Source: Pseudomonas brassicacearum subsp. brassicacearum (lineage in GTDB: Bacteria; Pseudomonadota; Gammaproteobacteria; Pseudomonadales; Pseudomonadaceae). From it: a stretch of DNA of 64,000 bases. Location of the stretch: NCBI RefSeq assembly GCF_008801605.1, contig NZ_VZPJ01000002.1, positions 525,829-589,828 on the forward strand, written 5' to 3'. The translations under genes and the position numbers were made by a program. Positions within the stretch are counted from its first letter, which is position 1, and every line of letters begins with the position of its first letter. Shown here in pieces: positions 47,201 through 55,073 of the stretch. The notes below the pieces were generated by a model. The model saw nothing but the letters and a program-made list of their open reading frames with translations, ran no database searches and had not been told where the DNA came from.

Positions 47201-48472
47201 TCAGGCCTGGTGTGTGATCCGCCCATCCATCAGGGTGTAACGCACCACCCCCGGCAGGCTATGGCCGAGGAACGGGCAGTTGTCACCCTTGGAACGCCAG
47301 GCTTCACCGGCCACGGTGGAGGCGGCGGGGTCGAACAGCACCAGGTCCGCCGCGGCGCCAACCGCGAGTTTCCCCGCCGGCAGTTGCAGCGCCTGGGCCG
47401 GGCCGGCGCTCAGGCGCGCCAGCAGGGTCGGCAGGTCCAGCAGACCGTCTTCCACCAGCGTCAAGGCCAGCGGCAGCAGCAGTTCGACGCTGCTGATGCC
47501 CGGCTCGGTGGCGCCGAACGGTGCCAGCTTGGCATCGCGTTCATGGGGTTGGTGATGGCTGGAGATGGCCGAAATCACCCCGGACTTCACCGCCTCACGC
47601 AGGCCATCGCGGTCGGCGCGGGTGCGCAGTGGCGGCTGGACGTGGTAGACGCTGTTGAAATCGATCAGCGCTTCGTCGGTCAGGATCAACTGGTACAGCG
47701 CCACATCGGCGGTCACCGGCAGGCCGCGGGCCTGGGCCTGGGCGATCAGTGCCGCACCGCGAGCACTGGTCAACTGGCTGAAGTGGGCGCGTACGCCGCT
47801 TTGCTCGACCAACAGCAGGTCCCGGGCCAGGGCCACGGTCTCGGCGGTTTCCGGGATGCCCGGCAGGCCGAGGAAACTGGCGGTCGGGCCTTCGTGGGCC
47901 AGGCCACCTTCGGCCAGGTCGTGGTCCTGGGAGTTGAAGATCACCGTCAGCCCGAAGGTCGCCGCGTATTCCAGGGCGCGGCACAGGGTACGGGTGTTGC
48001 GGAAACTGTTCAGGCCGTTGCCGAACGCCACGCAACCGGCGTCACGCAGGGCGATGAGTTCGGCCAGTTGCTCGCCGTCCAGGCCCTTGCTCAGTGCGCC
48101 AATCGGGAAGACCTTGGTGTTGCCGGCCTCGCGGGCACGGTCGAGGATCAGTTCGGCTACGGCCGAGGTGTCCAGCACCGGTTTGGTCTGCGGCGGGCAG
48201 CACAGGCTGGTCACGCCACCGGCAGCGGCGGCCCGGGTTTCGCTGACGATACTGCCTTTGCGGCTGTAGCCCGGTTCGCGCAGGGCGACGTTCAGGTCCA
48301 CCAGGCCGGGAGCGGCCACCAGGCCTTGGGCGTCGAGGGTCTCGACCGCGACGAAATCGGCCGGCACCGCGCCAAGGGCGACGATCTTGCAGGCATCGAT
48401 ATGGATATCAGTCACTTGATCCAGGCCACTGGCTGGATCAATCACGCGTGCGCCGAGAATGCTGAGCTTCAC
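47201..48472 (-). CDS. pyrC': inactive dihydroorotase-like subunit of aspartate transcarbamoylase
   Basis: A 423-residue dihydroorotase homologue. The metal-binding D/H-x-H-x-F/LREPG motif of active enzymes is changed: the sequence reads [11 protein letters not shown], so both His ligands are missing. In pseudomonads PyrC' is required for assembly of the PyrB dodecamer rather than for catalysis. GTG start at 48472 overlaps the pyrB stop by 4 bases, so the two are coupled. An active dihydroorotase gene must lie elsewhere. Confidence 0.95.
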   Translation of the reverse strand: MKLSILGARVIDPASGLDQVTDIHIDACKIVALGAVPADFVAVETLDAQGLVAAPGLVDLNVALREPGYSRKGSIVSETRAAAAGGVTSLCCPPQTKPVLDTSAVAELILDRAREAGNTKVFPIGALSKGLDGEQLAELIALRDAGCVAFGNGLNSFRNTRTLCRALEYAATFGLTVIFNSQDHDLAEGGLAHEGPTASFLGLPGIPETAETVALARDLLLVEQSGVRAHFSQLTSARGAALIAQAQARGLPVTADVALYQLILTDEALIDFNSVYHVQPPLRTRADRDGLREAVKSGVISAISSHHQPHERDAKLAPFGATEPGISSVELLLPLALTLVEDGLLDLPTLLARLSAGPAQALQLPAGKLAVGAAADLVLFDPAASTVAGEAWRSKGDNCPFLGHSLPGVVRYTLMDGRITHQA

Positions 48473-49473
48473 TGGGCGTTCTCCTGGTCGAATTGGCGCT
48501 GGGCCGTTTGCCCGCTCATGGCCATGGACAGCACGGCCATGCGGATGGCGATGCCGTAAGTCACCTGGTTGAGAATCACCGAGTGCGGCCCGTCGGCCAC
48601 CGCCGACTCGATCTCCACGCCGCGGTTGATCGGCCCCGGGTGCATGACGATAGCGTCCGGCTTGGCCCCGGCCAGGCGTGCGGTGGTCAGGCCGAACAGG
48701 CGGTAGAACTCGCCTTCGCTGGGCAGCAGGCCGCCGGTCATGCGCTCGCGTTGCAGGCGCAGCATGATCACCACGTCCACATCCTTGAGGCCTTCGGTCA
48801 TGTCGGTGTAGACCTTCACGCCGTATTGCTCGACGCCGATGGGCAGCAGGGTTTTCGGCGCGATCACGCGGATGTCCGGGCAGCCGAGGGTCTTGAGGGC
48901 CAGCATGTTCGAGCGGGCCACCCGCGAGTGCAGGATGTCGCCGACGATGGCCACCGACAGGTTTTCGAAGCTGCCCTTGTGCCGACGGATGGTCAGCATG
49001 TCCAGCATGCCCTGGGTCGGGTGGGCGTGACGGCCGTCGCCGCCGTTGATGATCGCCACTTGCGGGCAGACGTGTTCGGCAATGAAGTGCGCCGCGCCGG
49101 AGTCGCCGTGGCGCACGACGAACATGTCGGCGGCCATGGCTTCGAGGTTGCGCAGGGTGTCGAGCAGGGTTTCACCCTTGCTCGCCGAGGACGTGGACAC
49201 GTTGAGGGTGATCACGTCCGCCGACAGCCGTTGGGCCGCCAGTTCGAAGGTGGTGCGGGTGCGGGTGGAGTTTTCGAAGAACACGTTGCACACGGTCTTG
49301 CCGCGCAGCAACGGAACTTTCTTCACCGCCCGGGCACCGACTTCGAGAAACGAGTCGGCAGTGTCGAGGATTTCCGTCAGCAGCTCGCGGCGCAGGCCGT
49401 CGAGGGACAGGAAGTGCCGCAGCTGGCCCTGATCGTTGAGCTGCAGCGGGCGCTTGGTTTCGAGAGGCGTCAT
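48469..49473 (-). CDS. pyrB: aspartate transcarbamoylase catalytic subunit
   Basis: Joins carbamoyl phosphate and aspartate in the second step of pyrimidine synthesis. The 334-residue protein has [19 protein letters not shown] (carbamoyl phosphate site), [14 protein letters not shown] and the aspartate-binding RLQRERM segment. A N-terminal extension of about 25 residues, typical of Pseudomonas, carries nucleotide regulation in relatives. It lies between pyrR and pyrC' in one operon. Confidence 0.97.
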   Translation of the reverse strand: MTPLETKRPLQLNDQGQLRHFLSLDGLRRELLTEILDTADSFLEVGARAVKKVPLLRGKTVCNVFFENSTRTRTTFELAAQRLSADVITLNVSTSSASKGETLLDTLRNLEAMAADMFVVRHGDSGAAHFIAEHVCPQVAIINGGDGRHAHPTQGMLDMLTIRRHKGSFENLSVAIVGDILHSRVARSNMLALKTLGCPDIRVIAPKTLLPIGVEQYGVKVYTDMTEGLKDVDVVIMLRLQRERMTGGLLPSEGEFYRLFGLTTARLAGAKPDAIVMHPGPINRGVEIESAVADGPHSVILNQVTYGIAIRMAVLSMAMSGQTAQRQFDQENAQ

Positions 49474-49497
49474 CGCGATGGACTCTTACAAGGGCAG

Positions 49498-50004
49498 TTA
49501 AAGGGCAAGGTCTTGCAGTTCGAGTTGCAGCGGCGACGGGCCGGAGAGCTTGACCCGCTCGTGGGCGGCCAGCGTCAGCGTCGCACCGACCACGTTCGGC
49601 CGGATCGGCAGCTCGGCGGCGTCCAGGTCCAGCAGGCACACCAGTGTCACGCTGGCCGGGCGGCCGTAGTCGAACAGTTCGTTCATGGCGGCGCGGATGG
49701 TCCGGCCGCTCATCAGCACGTCGTCGATCAGCACCAGGTGCTGGCCTTCGATCTCGAACGGCAGGGCTGAGGGGCGCACTTGTGGGTGCAGGCCGTTCTG
49801 GCTGAAATCGTCGCGGTAGAAGGACACGTCCAGGGTGCCCAACGGCGATTGGCTGCCCAGTGCTTCGAGCAAGGCCTGGGCGACCCAGACGCCACCGGTG
49901 CGAATACCGATGTAGCGCGGGTCGCTGATGCCGCGGTGTTCCAGGTGTGCCTTGAGACGAATCGCCATCTGGCTGATCAGTTCGGCAGGATTGGGCAGGC
50001 TCAT
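49498..50004 (-). CDS. pyrR: pyrimidine regulatory protein/uracil phosphoribosyltransferase
   Basis: A 168-residue PRTase-fold protein. The PRPP motif is [17 protein letters not shown] and the N-terminal [19 protein letters not shown] binds the base. In Gram-positive bacteria PyrR controls attenuation; in pseudomonads it affects pyr gene expression by a less clear route. It lies 24 bases ahead of pyrB and 84 after ruvX, with a hairpin in between. Confidence 0.95.
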   Translation of the reverse strand: MSLPNPAELISQMAIRLKAHLEHRGISDPRYIGIRTGGVWVAQALLEALGSQSPLGTLDVSFYRDDFSQNGLHPQVRPSALPFEIEGQHLVLIDDVLMSGRTIRAAMNELFDYGRPASVTLVCLLDLDAAELPIRPNVVGATLTLAAHERVKLSGPSPLQLELQDLAL

Positions 50005-50059
50005 GCTGGCTCCTTCAGGTTCCCGGGCCGGTGGTGAATGGCGCGGTCTATCGCTAAGA

Positions 50060-50082
50060 GAAAGCGCCTTGGCGGCGCTTTC
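50060..50082 (-). promoter_or_regulatory. hairpin in the ruvX-pyrR gap
   Basis: Minus-strand stem GAAAGCGCC, 5-base loop GCCAA, GGCGCTTTC (9 perfect pairs). A T-run precedes rather than follows it on this strand. It is the only structured element upstream of pyrR and might take part in pyr regulation, or be a weak terminator for ruvX. Evidence is limited to the stem. Confidence 0.4.
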
Positions 50083-50088
50083 AAAAAA

Positions 50089-50526
50089 TCAGGTTTCGAA
50101 CAGGGCGGCGTTGGCGTCGAGCCAACCTTGCAGCAGCAGGGCGGCGGCGATGGCGTCCACCGGGTTGTCGCGGTAACTGCCTTTCTGCCCGCCGCGCACC
50201 AGGCGCTCGCCCTTGGCCTCGAAGGTGGTCAGGCGCTCGTCATGGGTATAGAAGGGCAGGTTGTAGCGGCCATTGAGCCGGCGGGCGAATTTCTCGGCGC
50301 GCAGGCACATGTCACTGGGCGTGCCGTCCATGTTCAGCGGCAGGCCGACCACCACGGCATCGGGTTTCCACTCCTTGATCAGCGCTTCGACCTGGTTCCA
50401 GTCCGGAACGCCATTCTGCGCCTTCAAGGTGCACAACTCGCGGGCCTGGCCGGTAATGACCTGGCCGACCGCTACGCCGATCTGTTTGGTGCCGTAATCG
50501 AAGCCCAGCAGCAAGCGCAGGGCCAT
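50089..50526 (-). CDS. ruvX: RuvX (YqgF) Holliday-junction-resolvase-like nuclease
   Basis: A 145-residue RNase-H-fold protein with GFDYGTKQIGVAVG near the N-terminus (first catalytic Asp), PDAVVVGLPLNMDGTPS and the C-terminal DNPVDAIAAALLLQGWLD (last catalytic Asp). In E. coli it takes part in pre-16S rRNA processing. The start overlaps the algH stop by 1 base (ATGA-type junction). This conserved gene pair precedes pyrR. Confidence 0.94.
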   Translation of the reverse strand: MALRLLLGFDYGTKQIGVAVGQVITGQARELCTLKAQNGVPDWNQVEALIKEWKPDAVVVGLPLNMDGTPSDMCLRAEKFARRLNGRYNLPFYTHDERLTTFEAKGERLVRGGQKGSYRDNPVDAIAAALLLQGWLDANAALFET

Positions 50527-51095
50527 CAGGCGTGTCCTGCCTGGCTGGTGAGCAGGCTGAGGTTGACCCCCAACCGGCTGGCCGCCGCTTCCAGGCGCAA
50601 TTCGCTGCTGGTGTTGAACAGGATGTCGGCGTCGAACGGGCAGGTCAGCCAGGCGTTGTCGGCCAGTTCGGCTTCCAGTTGCCCGGGTTCCCAACCGGCA
50701 TAGCCGAGGGCGATCAGGCTTTTCTCAGGGCCGACGCCGTCGGCGATGGCGAACAGCACGTCCTGGGAGGTGGACAGCGACACCCCGTCCAGATCCACGG
50801 TGGCCTGATATTTGGGGCCCGACGGATGGAGCACGAAACCGCGGTCGGTCTGCACCGGGCCGCCGATGAAAATCGGCACATGCTGGCACAAGAGTGGCGG
50901 TTCTACTTCGGGGCGCAACTGCTCCAGGATGTCCGCCAGGTTCAATTCCTGCGGGCGATTGATTACCAGCCCCATGGCCCCATTGGCCGTGTGCTCGACG
51001 ATGTAGGTCAAGGTGTGGGCAAAATTCGGATCGGCCATGTGCGGCATGGCAATCAGGAAGTGATGCTTGAGGTAGGTGGGGCTGACGTTTTTCAT
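50526..51095 (-). CDS. algH: YqgE/AlgH family protein
   Basis: A 189-residue protein of the UPF0301 (AlgH) family with LKHHFLIAMPHMADPNFAHT, GAMGLVINRPQELNL and VPIFIGGPVQTDRGFVLH. It was named for an effect on alginate in P. aeruginosa; the biochemical role is not settled. The start at 51095 is the family start; a frame extending to 51131 has no matching residues. It is coupled to ruvX. Confidence 0.93.
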   Translation of the reverse strand: MKNVSPTYLKHHFLIAMPHMADPNFAHTLTYIVEHTANGAMGLVINRPQELNLADILEQLRPEVEPPLLCQHVPIFIGGPVQTDRGFVLHPSGPKYQATVDLDGVSLSTSQDVLFAIADGVGPEKSLIALGYAGWEPGQLEAELADNAWLTCPFDADILFNTSSELRLEAAASRLGVNLSLLTSQAGHA

Positions 51096-51164
51096 AGGCG
51101 CTAGTGTGGCGGGGCGGGGGCGAACTGACAAGCCGGGAAATGCCTGAGACTGTCACCAATCCCC

Positions 51165-51281
51165 TGTGGGAGCGAGCTGTGTGGGAGCAAAGCTTGCTCG
51201 CGATCCAGGCGCTGCGGTCCTCAAGAGACTGCGGCGTTTTCATCGCGGGCAAGCCTTGCTCCCAGACAGCTCGCTCCCACA
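51165..51281. repeat. concentric double REP palindrome
   Basis: Outer arms TGTGGGAGCGAGCTG (51165-51179) and CAGCTCGCTCCCACA (51267-51281) are perfect complements. Inside them is a second REP doublet (TGTGGGAGCAAAGCTTGCTC from 51180 to CAAGCCTTGCTCCCAGA at 51266). The two palindromes share an exact centre at 51223. The outer layer is the GAGCGAGC subtype and the inner layer the GCAAAGC/GCAAGG subtype. Confidence 0.92.
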
Positions 51282-51318
51282 TTCGATCTGGGGTGAGCCT
51301 GCAGGGCTCGGCGGCGGT

Positions 51319-52215
51319 TCAGTTACTGGAGAGCTTGTCGCCGCGGGCGAACTTCCAGGTGCGGATGATTTCCAGCCGGTCGATGTCCGACAAGTCCCCG
51401 GTAAACGGCGCGAACGGTGCGGCCAGGCGTACGATCCGTTGGGCCGCCTGGTCCAGCAGCGGCTGGCCGGAAGACTCGAGCACCAGCACTTCATACAGCG
51501 AGCCGTCACGGTTGATCGAGACCATTAGCCGCAGGTTGCCGTAGATCTGTTTGCGCCGGGCTTCGTCGGGGTAGTTGAGGTTGCCGATGCGCTCGACCTT
51601 CTTGCGCCACTCGTCCTTGTACCAGGCGCCCTTGTCGCGCATGGTCGAGGCGGCGCTCAGGCGGTGGATGCGCGGGCGCTTGGCGTAGAGCTGTTGCTCC
51701 TGGGCCAGTTCGGCCTCCAGGCTGGCGATGTCGCTGGACAACTGTGAGCTGTCGAAGGTGGGTTCGGGGGCCTTGGGTTTGGGATCAGGCTTGACCTCTT
51801 CCTTGACCGGGGCCTTTTTCGGCTTCGGCGCCACGGTGGTCACGGCTGCCTTGGGCGCCGTCTCCTGCACTTCGGGCTTGGCCGCTGGCGGCGGGGTGAC
51901 TTTCTGCACCGTATTGTCCTGGAACGGCGCGATCTCGGTGGTCTTGGGGATCGCCTTTTTTTCCAGGGTGCCGCTGCCTTGCTGGTTTTCCTGGGCGAGG
52001 AAGTCGGCCTTCTTGGGCTTGGTCTCGCTCTTGAAGGTGGCCAGGGTGATTTCCAGGGTCTGGCTGATCTGCTTGGGCTCGACCGTGGCAAAACCGACGC
52101 CCAGCAGCAGGGCCAGGTGGATCAACGCCGCCAGGAACAGGGTAAAACCGAGGCGATCAGCCGGGCGCACGCTACGATGGGCGAGCTCTTGGGGCAGATC
52201 GGACGGGAGTGTCAT
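51319..52215 (-). CDS. tonB3: energy transducer TonB, TonB3-like
   Basis: A 298-residue TonB-family protein. One N-terminal membrane segment (LGFTLFLAALIHLALLLGVGF) contains the His needed for ExbBD coupling. A long Pro/Lys/Glu linker spans about residues 70-150. A coiled segment (SDIASLEAELAQEQQLYAKR) and the C-terminal TonB domain (YPDEARRKQIYGNLRLMVSI) follow. In P. aeruginosa the gene in this position, tonB3, is needed for twitching motility. It lies between gshB and algH on the same strand and no exbB or exbD is near. Confidence 0.92.
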   Translation of the reverse strand: MTLPSDLPQELAHRSVRPADRLGFTLFLAALIHLALLLGVGFATVEPKQISQTLEITLATFKSETKPKKADFLAQENQQGSGTLEKKAIPKTTEIAPFQDNTVQKVTPPPAAKPEVQETAPKAAVTTVAPKPKKAPVKEEVKPDPKPKAPEPTFDSSQLSSDIASLEAELAQEQQLYAKRPRIHRLSAASTMRDKGAWYKDEWRKKVERIGNLNYPDEARRKQIYGNLRLMVSINRDGSLYEVLVLESSGQPLLDQAAQRIVRLAAPFAPFTGDLSDIDRLEIIRTWKFARGDKLSSN

Positions 52216-52291
52216 GACAAGGAAACCAACATCGCGTTTTTTTCAGGCCGGGCATGATAACGCAATGTGGGTTTCCTTCAGCAGATCTGGA

Positions 52292-53245
52292 TCAACGAGC
52301 CTTGAGCTTCTGATCGATGGCATCCATCAGCATGCCACCGATGTCGGTGCCAAAGGCATTGTCGATCTCGCGGATGCAGGTCGGGCTGGTGACGTTGATC
52401 TCTGTCAGGTGCTCGCCGATCACGTCCAGGCCTACGAACAGCAGGCCTTTTTCGCGCAGGGTCGGGCCGACCTGGGCGGCGATCCAGCGATCCTTGTCGG
52501 TCAACGGACGCGCCTCGCCACGCCCGCCAGCCGCCAGGTTGCCGCGGGTTTCGCCGGCTGCCGGAATGCGGGCCAGGCAATAGTCCACCGGTTCGCCGTC
52601 GATCATCAGGATGCGCTTGTCGCCATCGACGATGGCCGGCAGGTAACCCTGGATCATGATCTGCTGCTTGCCGTGCAAGGTCAGGGTTTCCAGGATCACC
52701 GAGAGGTTCGGGTGGCCAGCGGTGTGCCGGAAGATCGAGGAGCCGCCCATGCCGTCCAGAGGCTTGAGGATCACGTCGCCGTGATGGTCGGCAAATTCGC
52801 GCAACACGTCCGGGCGACGGCTGACGATGGTCGGCGGCGTGCATTGCGGGAACAGCGTGGCGAACAGCTTTTCGTTGCAGTCGCGCAGGCTCTGGGGCTT
52901 GTTGACCACCAGCACGCCGGCGTTTTCAGCCTGTTCCAGCAGGTAGGTGGAGTACACGAACTCCATGTCGAACGGCGGATCCTTGCGCATCAGGATCACG
53001 TCCAGGTCGCTCAGCAGCGCGTCGCTCTCGGTGCCCAGCTCAAACCACTTCTCGGGGTTGGCGAAGACTTTCAACGGTTTCATTCGCGCCCGAGCCTGGC
53101 CTTCGGCCTGGTAGAGGTCGCGCTGTTCCATGTAGAACAGCTCCCAGCCGCGCTTCTGAGCGGCCAGCAGCATGGCCAGCGAGCTATCCTTTTTATAGGA
53201 AATGCTGGCGATAGGGTCCATGACAATGCCGACGCGTACGCTCAT
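52292..53245 (-). CDS. gshB: glutathione synthetase
   Basis: A 317-residue ATP-grasp enzyme that adds glycine to gamma-glutamylcysteine. Features: VGIVMDPIASISYKKDSS, the substrate loop DVILMRKDPPFDMEFVY, DVILKPLDGMGGSSIFR (ATP-grasp glycine-rich loop) and the C-terminal GLLFVGLDVIGEHLTEINVT. It starts the operon gshB-tonB3-algH-ruvX-pyrRBC on the minus strand and is divergent from pilG. Confidence 0.97.
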   Translation of the reverse strand: MSVRVGIVMDPIASISYKKDSSLAMLLAAQKRGWELFYMEQRDLYQAEGQARARMKPLKVFANPEKWFELGTESDALLSDLDVILMRKDPPFDMEFVYSTYLLEQAENAGVLVVNKPQSLRDCNEKLFATLFPQCTPPTIVSRRPDVLREFADHHGDVILKPLDGMGGSSIFRHTAGHPNLSVILETLTLHGKQQIMIQGYLPAIVDGDKRILMIDGEPVDYCLARIPAAGETRGNLAAGGRGEARPLTDKDRWIAAQVGPTLREKGLLFVGLDVIGEHLTEINVTSPTCIREIDNAFGTDIGGMLMDAIDQKLKAR

Positions 53246-53469
53246 GGCTTGGTTCCTCGAAATGTGATGGGCACATATTGGCGTGAAAAAGTGGCGTCAG
53301 AGTGGCGTCCGGAAGATTGGCGGTCAAGGAAAAACCACCGCGCCGAGCGGCCGATAGATCGGCGATGGAGACTGTGCTAAAAAGGCTGCCATGTGACGTG
53401 CGGGCCTTGAACATCAAGGGTTTGCGCTGTCGATCACACTTACGCGTTAAAAACCGGTTCGCAGTGGCA

Positions 53470-53898
53470 ATGGCAGAGCATCTCACGCAGCAGCAACCCA
53501 GCGCCTTGAAGGTCATGGTCATCGACGACTCGAAGACCATCCGCCGCACCGCCGAAACCCTGCTGCGCAACGTGGGCTGCGAGGTGATCACGGCCGTCGA
53601 TGGCTTCGATGCCCTGGCCAAGATCGCCGACCATCATCCGGGCATCATTTTTGTCGACATCATGATGCCGCGCCTTGATGGCTACCAGACCTGTGCCCTG
53701 ATCAAGAACAACAGCGCGTTCAAGGCCACGCCGGTGATCATGCTGTCGTCTCGCGACGGGTTGTTCGACAAGGCCAAGGGACGCATCGTCGGTTCCGATC
53801 AGTTTTTGACCAAGCCGTTCAGCAAGGAAGAACTGCTGGGCGCGATACAGGCCCATGTTCCGGGCTTTGCCGCTGTCCAGCCGCACCAGGCACATTAA
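53470..53898 (+). CDS. pilG: CheY-like response regulator PilG
   Basis: A 142-residue single receiver domain of the Pil-Chp system. The phosphoacceptor Asp is in IIFVDIMMPRLDGYQ, the acidic pair in VMVIDDSKT, the Thr/Ser position in VIMLSSRDGLF and the conserved Lys in FLTKPFSKEEL. PilG promotes pilus extension and cAMP production in P. aeruginosa. The P. aeruginosa protein starts close to the EQQ-like segment; I chose the ATG at 53470, with a GTG at 53464 also possible. No strong ribosome site is seen. Confidence 0.95.
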   Translation: MAEHLTQQQPSALKVMVIDDSKTIRRTAETLLRNVGCEVITAVDGFDALAKIADHHPGIIFVDIMMPRLDGYQTCALIKNNSAFKATPVIMLSSRDGLFDKAKGRIVGSDQFLTKPFSKEELLGAIQAHVPGFAAVQPHQAH

Positions 53899-53946
53899 TG
53901 ACACTTGGCCAACGGGCCTGGGGTCAACAAGAAAATGGGGAACACC

Positions 53947-54312
53947 ATGGCACGAGTTCTGATCGTCGATGATTCGCCGACTGAAATGTATAAATTGACC
54001 GGCATGCTGGAAAAGCACGGCCATCAGGTCCTGAAAGCCGAGAATGGCGCCGATGGTGTGGCCCTGGCCCGCCAGGAAAAACCCGATGCGGTGCTGATGG
54101 ACATCGTCATGCCCGGCCTCAACGGTTTCCAGGCAACGCGCCAGCTGACCAAGGACCCGGACACCGGCCACATCCCCGTGATCATCATCACCACCAAGGA
54201 CCAGGACACCGACAAGGTCTGGGGTACGCGCCAAGGGGCGAAGGACTACCTGACCAAACCGGTGGACGAAGAAACCCTGATCGCGACCCTGAACAAAGTG
54301 CTGGCGGGCTGA
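53947..54312 (+). CDS. pilH: CheY-like response regulator PilH
   Basis: A 121-residue single receiver domain: VLIVDDSPTEMYKL acidic pair, phosphoacceptor in AVLMDIVMPGLNGFQATR, Thr in VIIITTKDQDTDKVW and Lys in YLTKPVDEETL. PilH acts as a phosphate sink and supports retraction control through ChpA in P. aeruginosa. The start at 53947 gives the family length. It is 48 bases after pilG and 10 before pilI. Confidence 0.96.
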   Translation: MARVLIVDDSPTEMYKLTGMLEKHGHQVLKAENGADGVALARQEKPDAVLMDIVMPGLNGFQATRQLTKDPDTGHIPVIIITTKDQDTDKVWGTRQGAKDYLTKPVDEETLIATLNKVLAG

Positions 54313-54322
54313 CGGTGCGGCC

Positions 54323-54862
54323 ATGAGCCAATCCCTGACCGCATTCGAACTGCTGCTGCAGATCGACCGGCGTTGCCGGTTGCTGGGGGCGGACCTGCCC
54401 TCCCAGCCGACCCATCGCGCCGGTTGGAGCGGCATTGGCTTTCGCTTGGGCGAGCACTGGTACGTAGCGCCGATGGGTGAAGTCAGCGAAGTGCTGCACG
54501 AACCACGTCACACGCATTTGCCCGGGGTCAAGCCGTGGGTGCGTGGAGTGGCTAACCTGCGCGGGCGTTTGTTGCCGTTGATGGACTTGTGCGGGTTCTT
54601 TGGCCACGAGCTGTCGACCGTGCGCAAGCAGCGGCGCGTGTTGGTGGTGGATCACGACGAGGTGTTCGCCGGGTTGTTGGTGGACGAGGTCCTTGGGCTG
54701 CAGCATTTTGCCCAGGACAGCCTGGAACCGACGCTGGTGGACGACCTCGACGGCCCGGAAGCGGCCTTCGTCAAGGGCCGGTTTGGCGGTGAGCGCGAGT
54801 GGCAAGTGTTCAGCCCGTTTGCCCTGGCGCGGTCGCCGGGGTTCATGGATGTGGCGATTTAA
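54323..54862 (+). CDS. pilI: CheW-like adaptor PilI
   Basis: A 179-residue CheW-domain protein that links the receptor PilJ to the kinase ChpA. CheW landmarks are GFRLGEHWYVAPMGEVSEVL, GVANLRGRLLPLMDLCGFFG and the RRVLVVDHDEVFAGLLVDEVLG strand pair. It follows pilH by 10 bases. A composite REP doublet separates it from pilJ. Confidence 0.95.
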   Translation: MSQSLTAFELLLQIDRRCRLLGADLPSQPTHRAGWSGIGFRLGEHWYVAPMGEVSEVLHEPRHTHLPGVKPWVRGVANLRGRLLPLMDLCGFFGHELSTVRKQRRVLVVDHDEVFAGLLVDEVLGLQHFAQDSLEPTLVDDLDGPEAAFVKGRFGGEREWQVFSPFALARSPGFMDVAI

Positions 54863-54883
54863 CGAGATGCAGCGCAGGCCCCC

Positions 54884-54985
54884 TCTGGGAGCGAGCCGGT
54901 GGGAGCACAGCTTGCTCGCGATGGCGGTGCCTCGGTTGGCGAGAAAACTGTGTCGTTCTCATCGCGGGCAAGCCTTGCTCCCACA
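54884..54985. repeat. composite REP doublet inside the pil operon
   Basis: The left side begins TCTGGGAGCGAGCCG (a partial GAGCGAGC head) and restarts as GTGGGAGCACAGCTTGCTCG. The right side has one arm, GGGCAAGCCTTGCTCCCACA, ending 54985. It lies between pilI and pilJ on the same transcript, so it could shield upstream mRNA. Confidence 0.88.
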
Positions 54986-55073
54986 GAGCCGCACTGGTTG
55001 AGCAGGCTGCACGACAAAGGCTTGCTTACAGTCAATAGCTGTAAGTTGGATTGGGCAGTACAGGCGAGAACCG

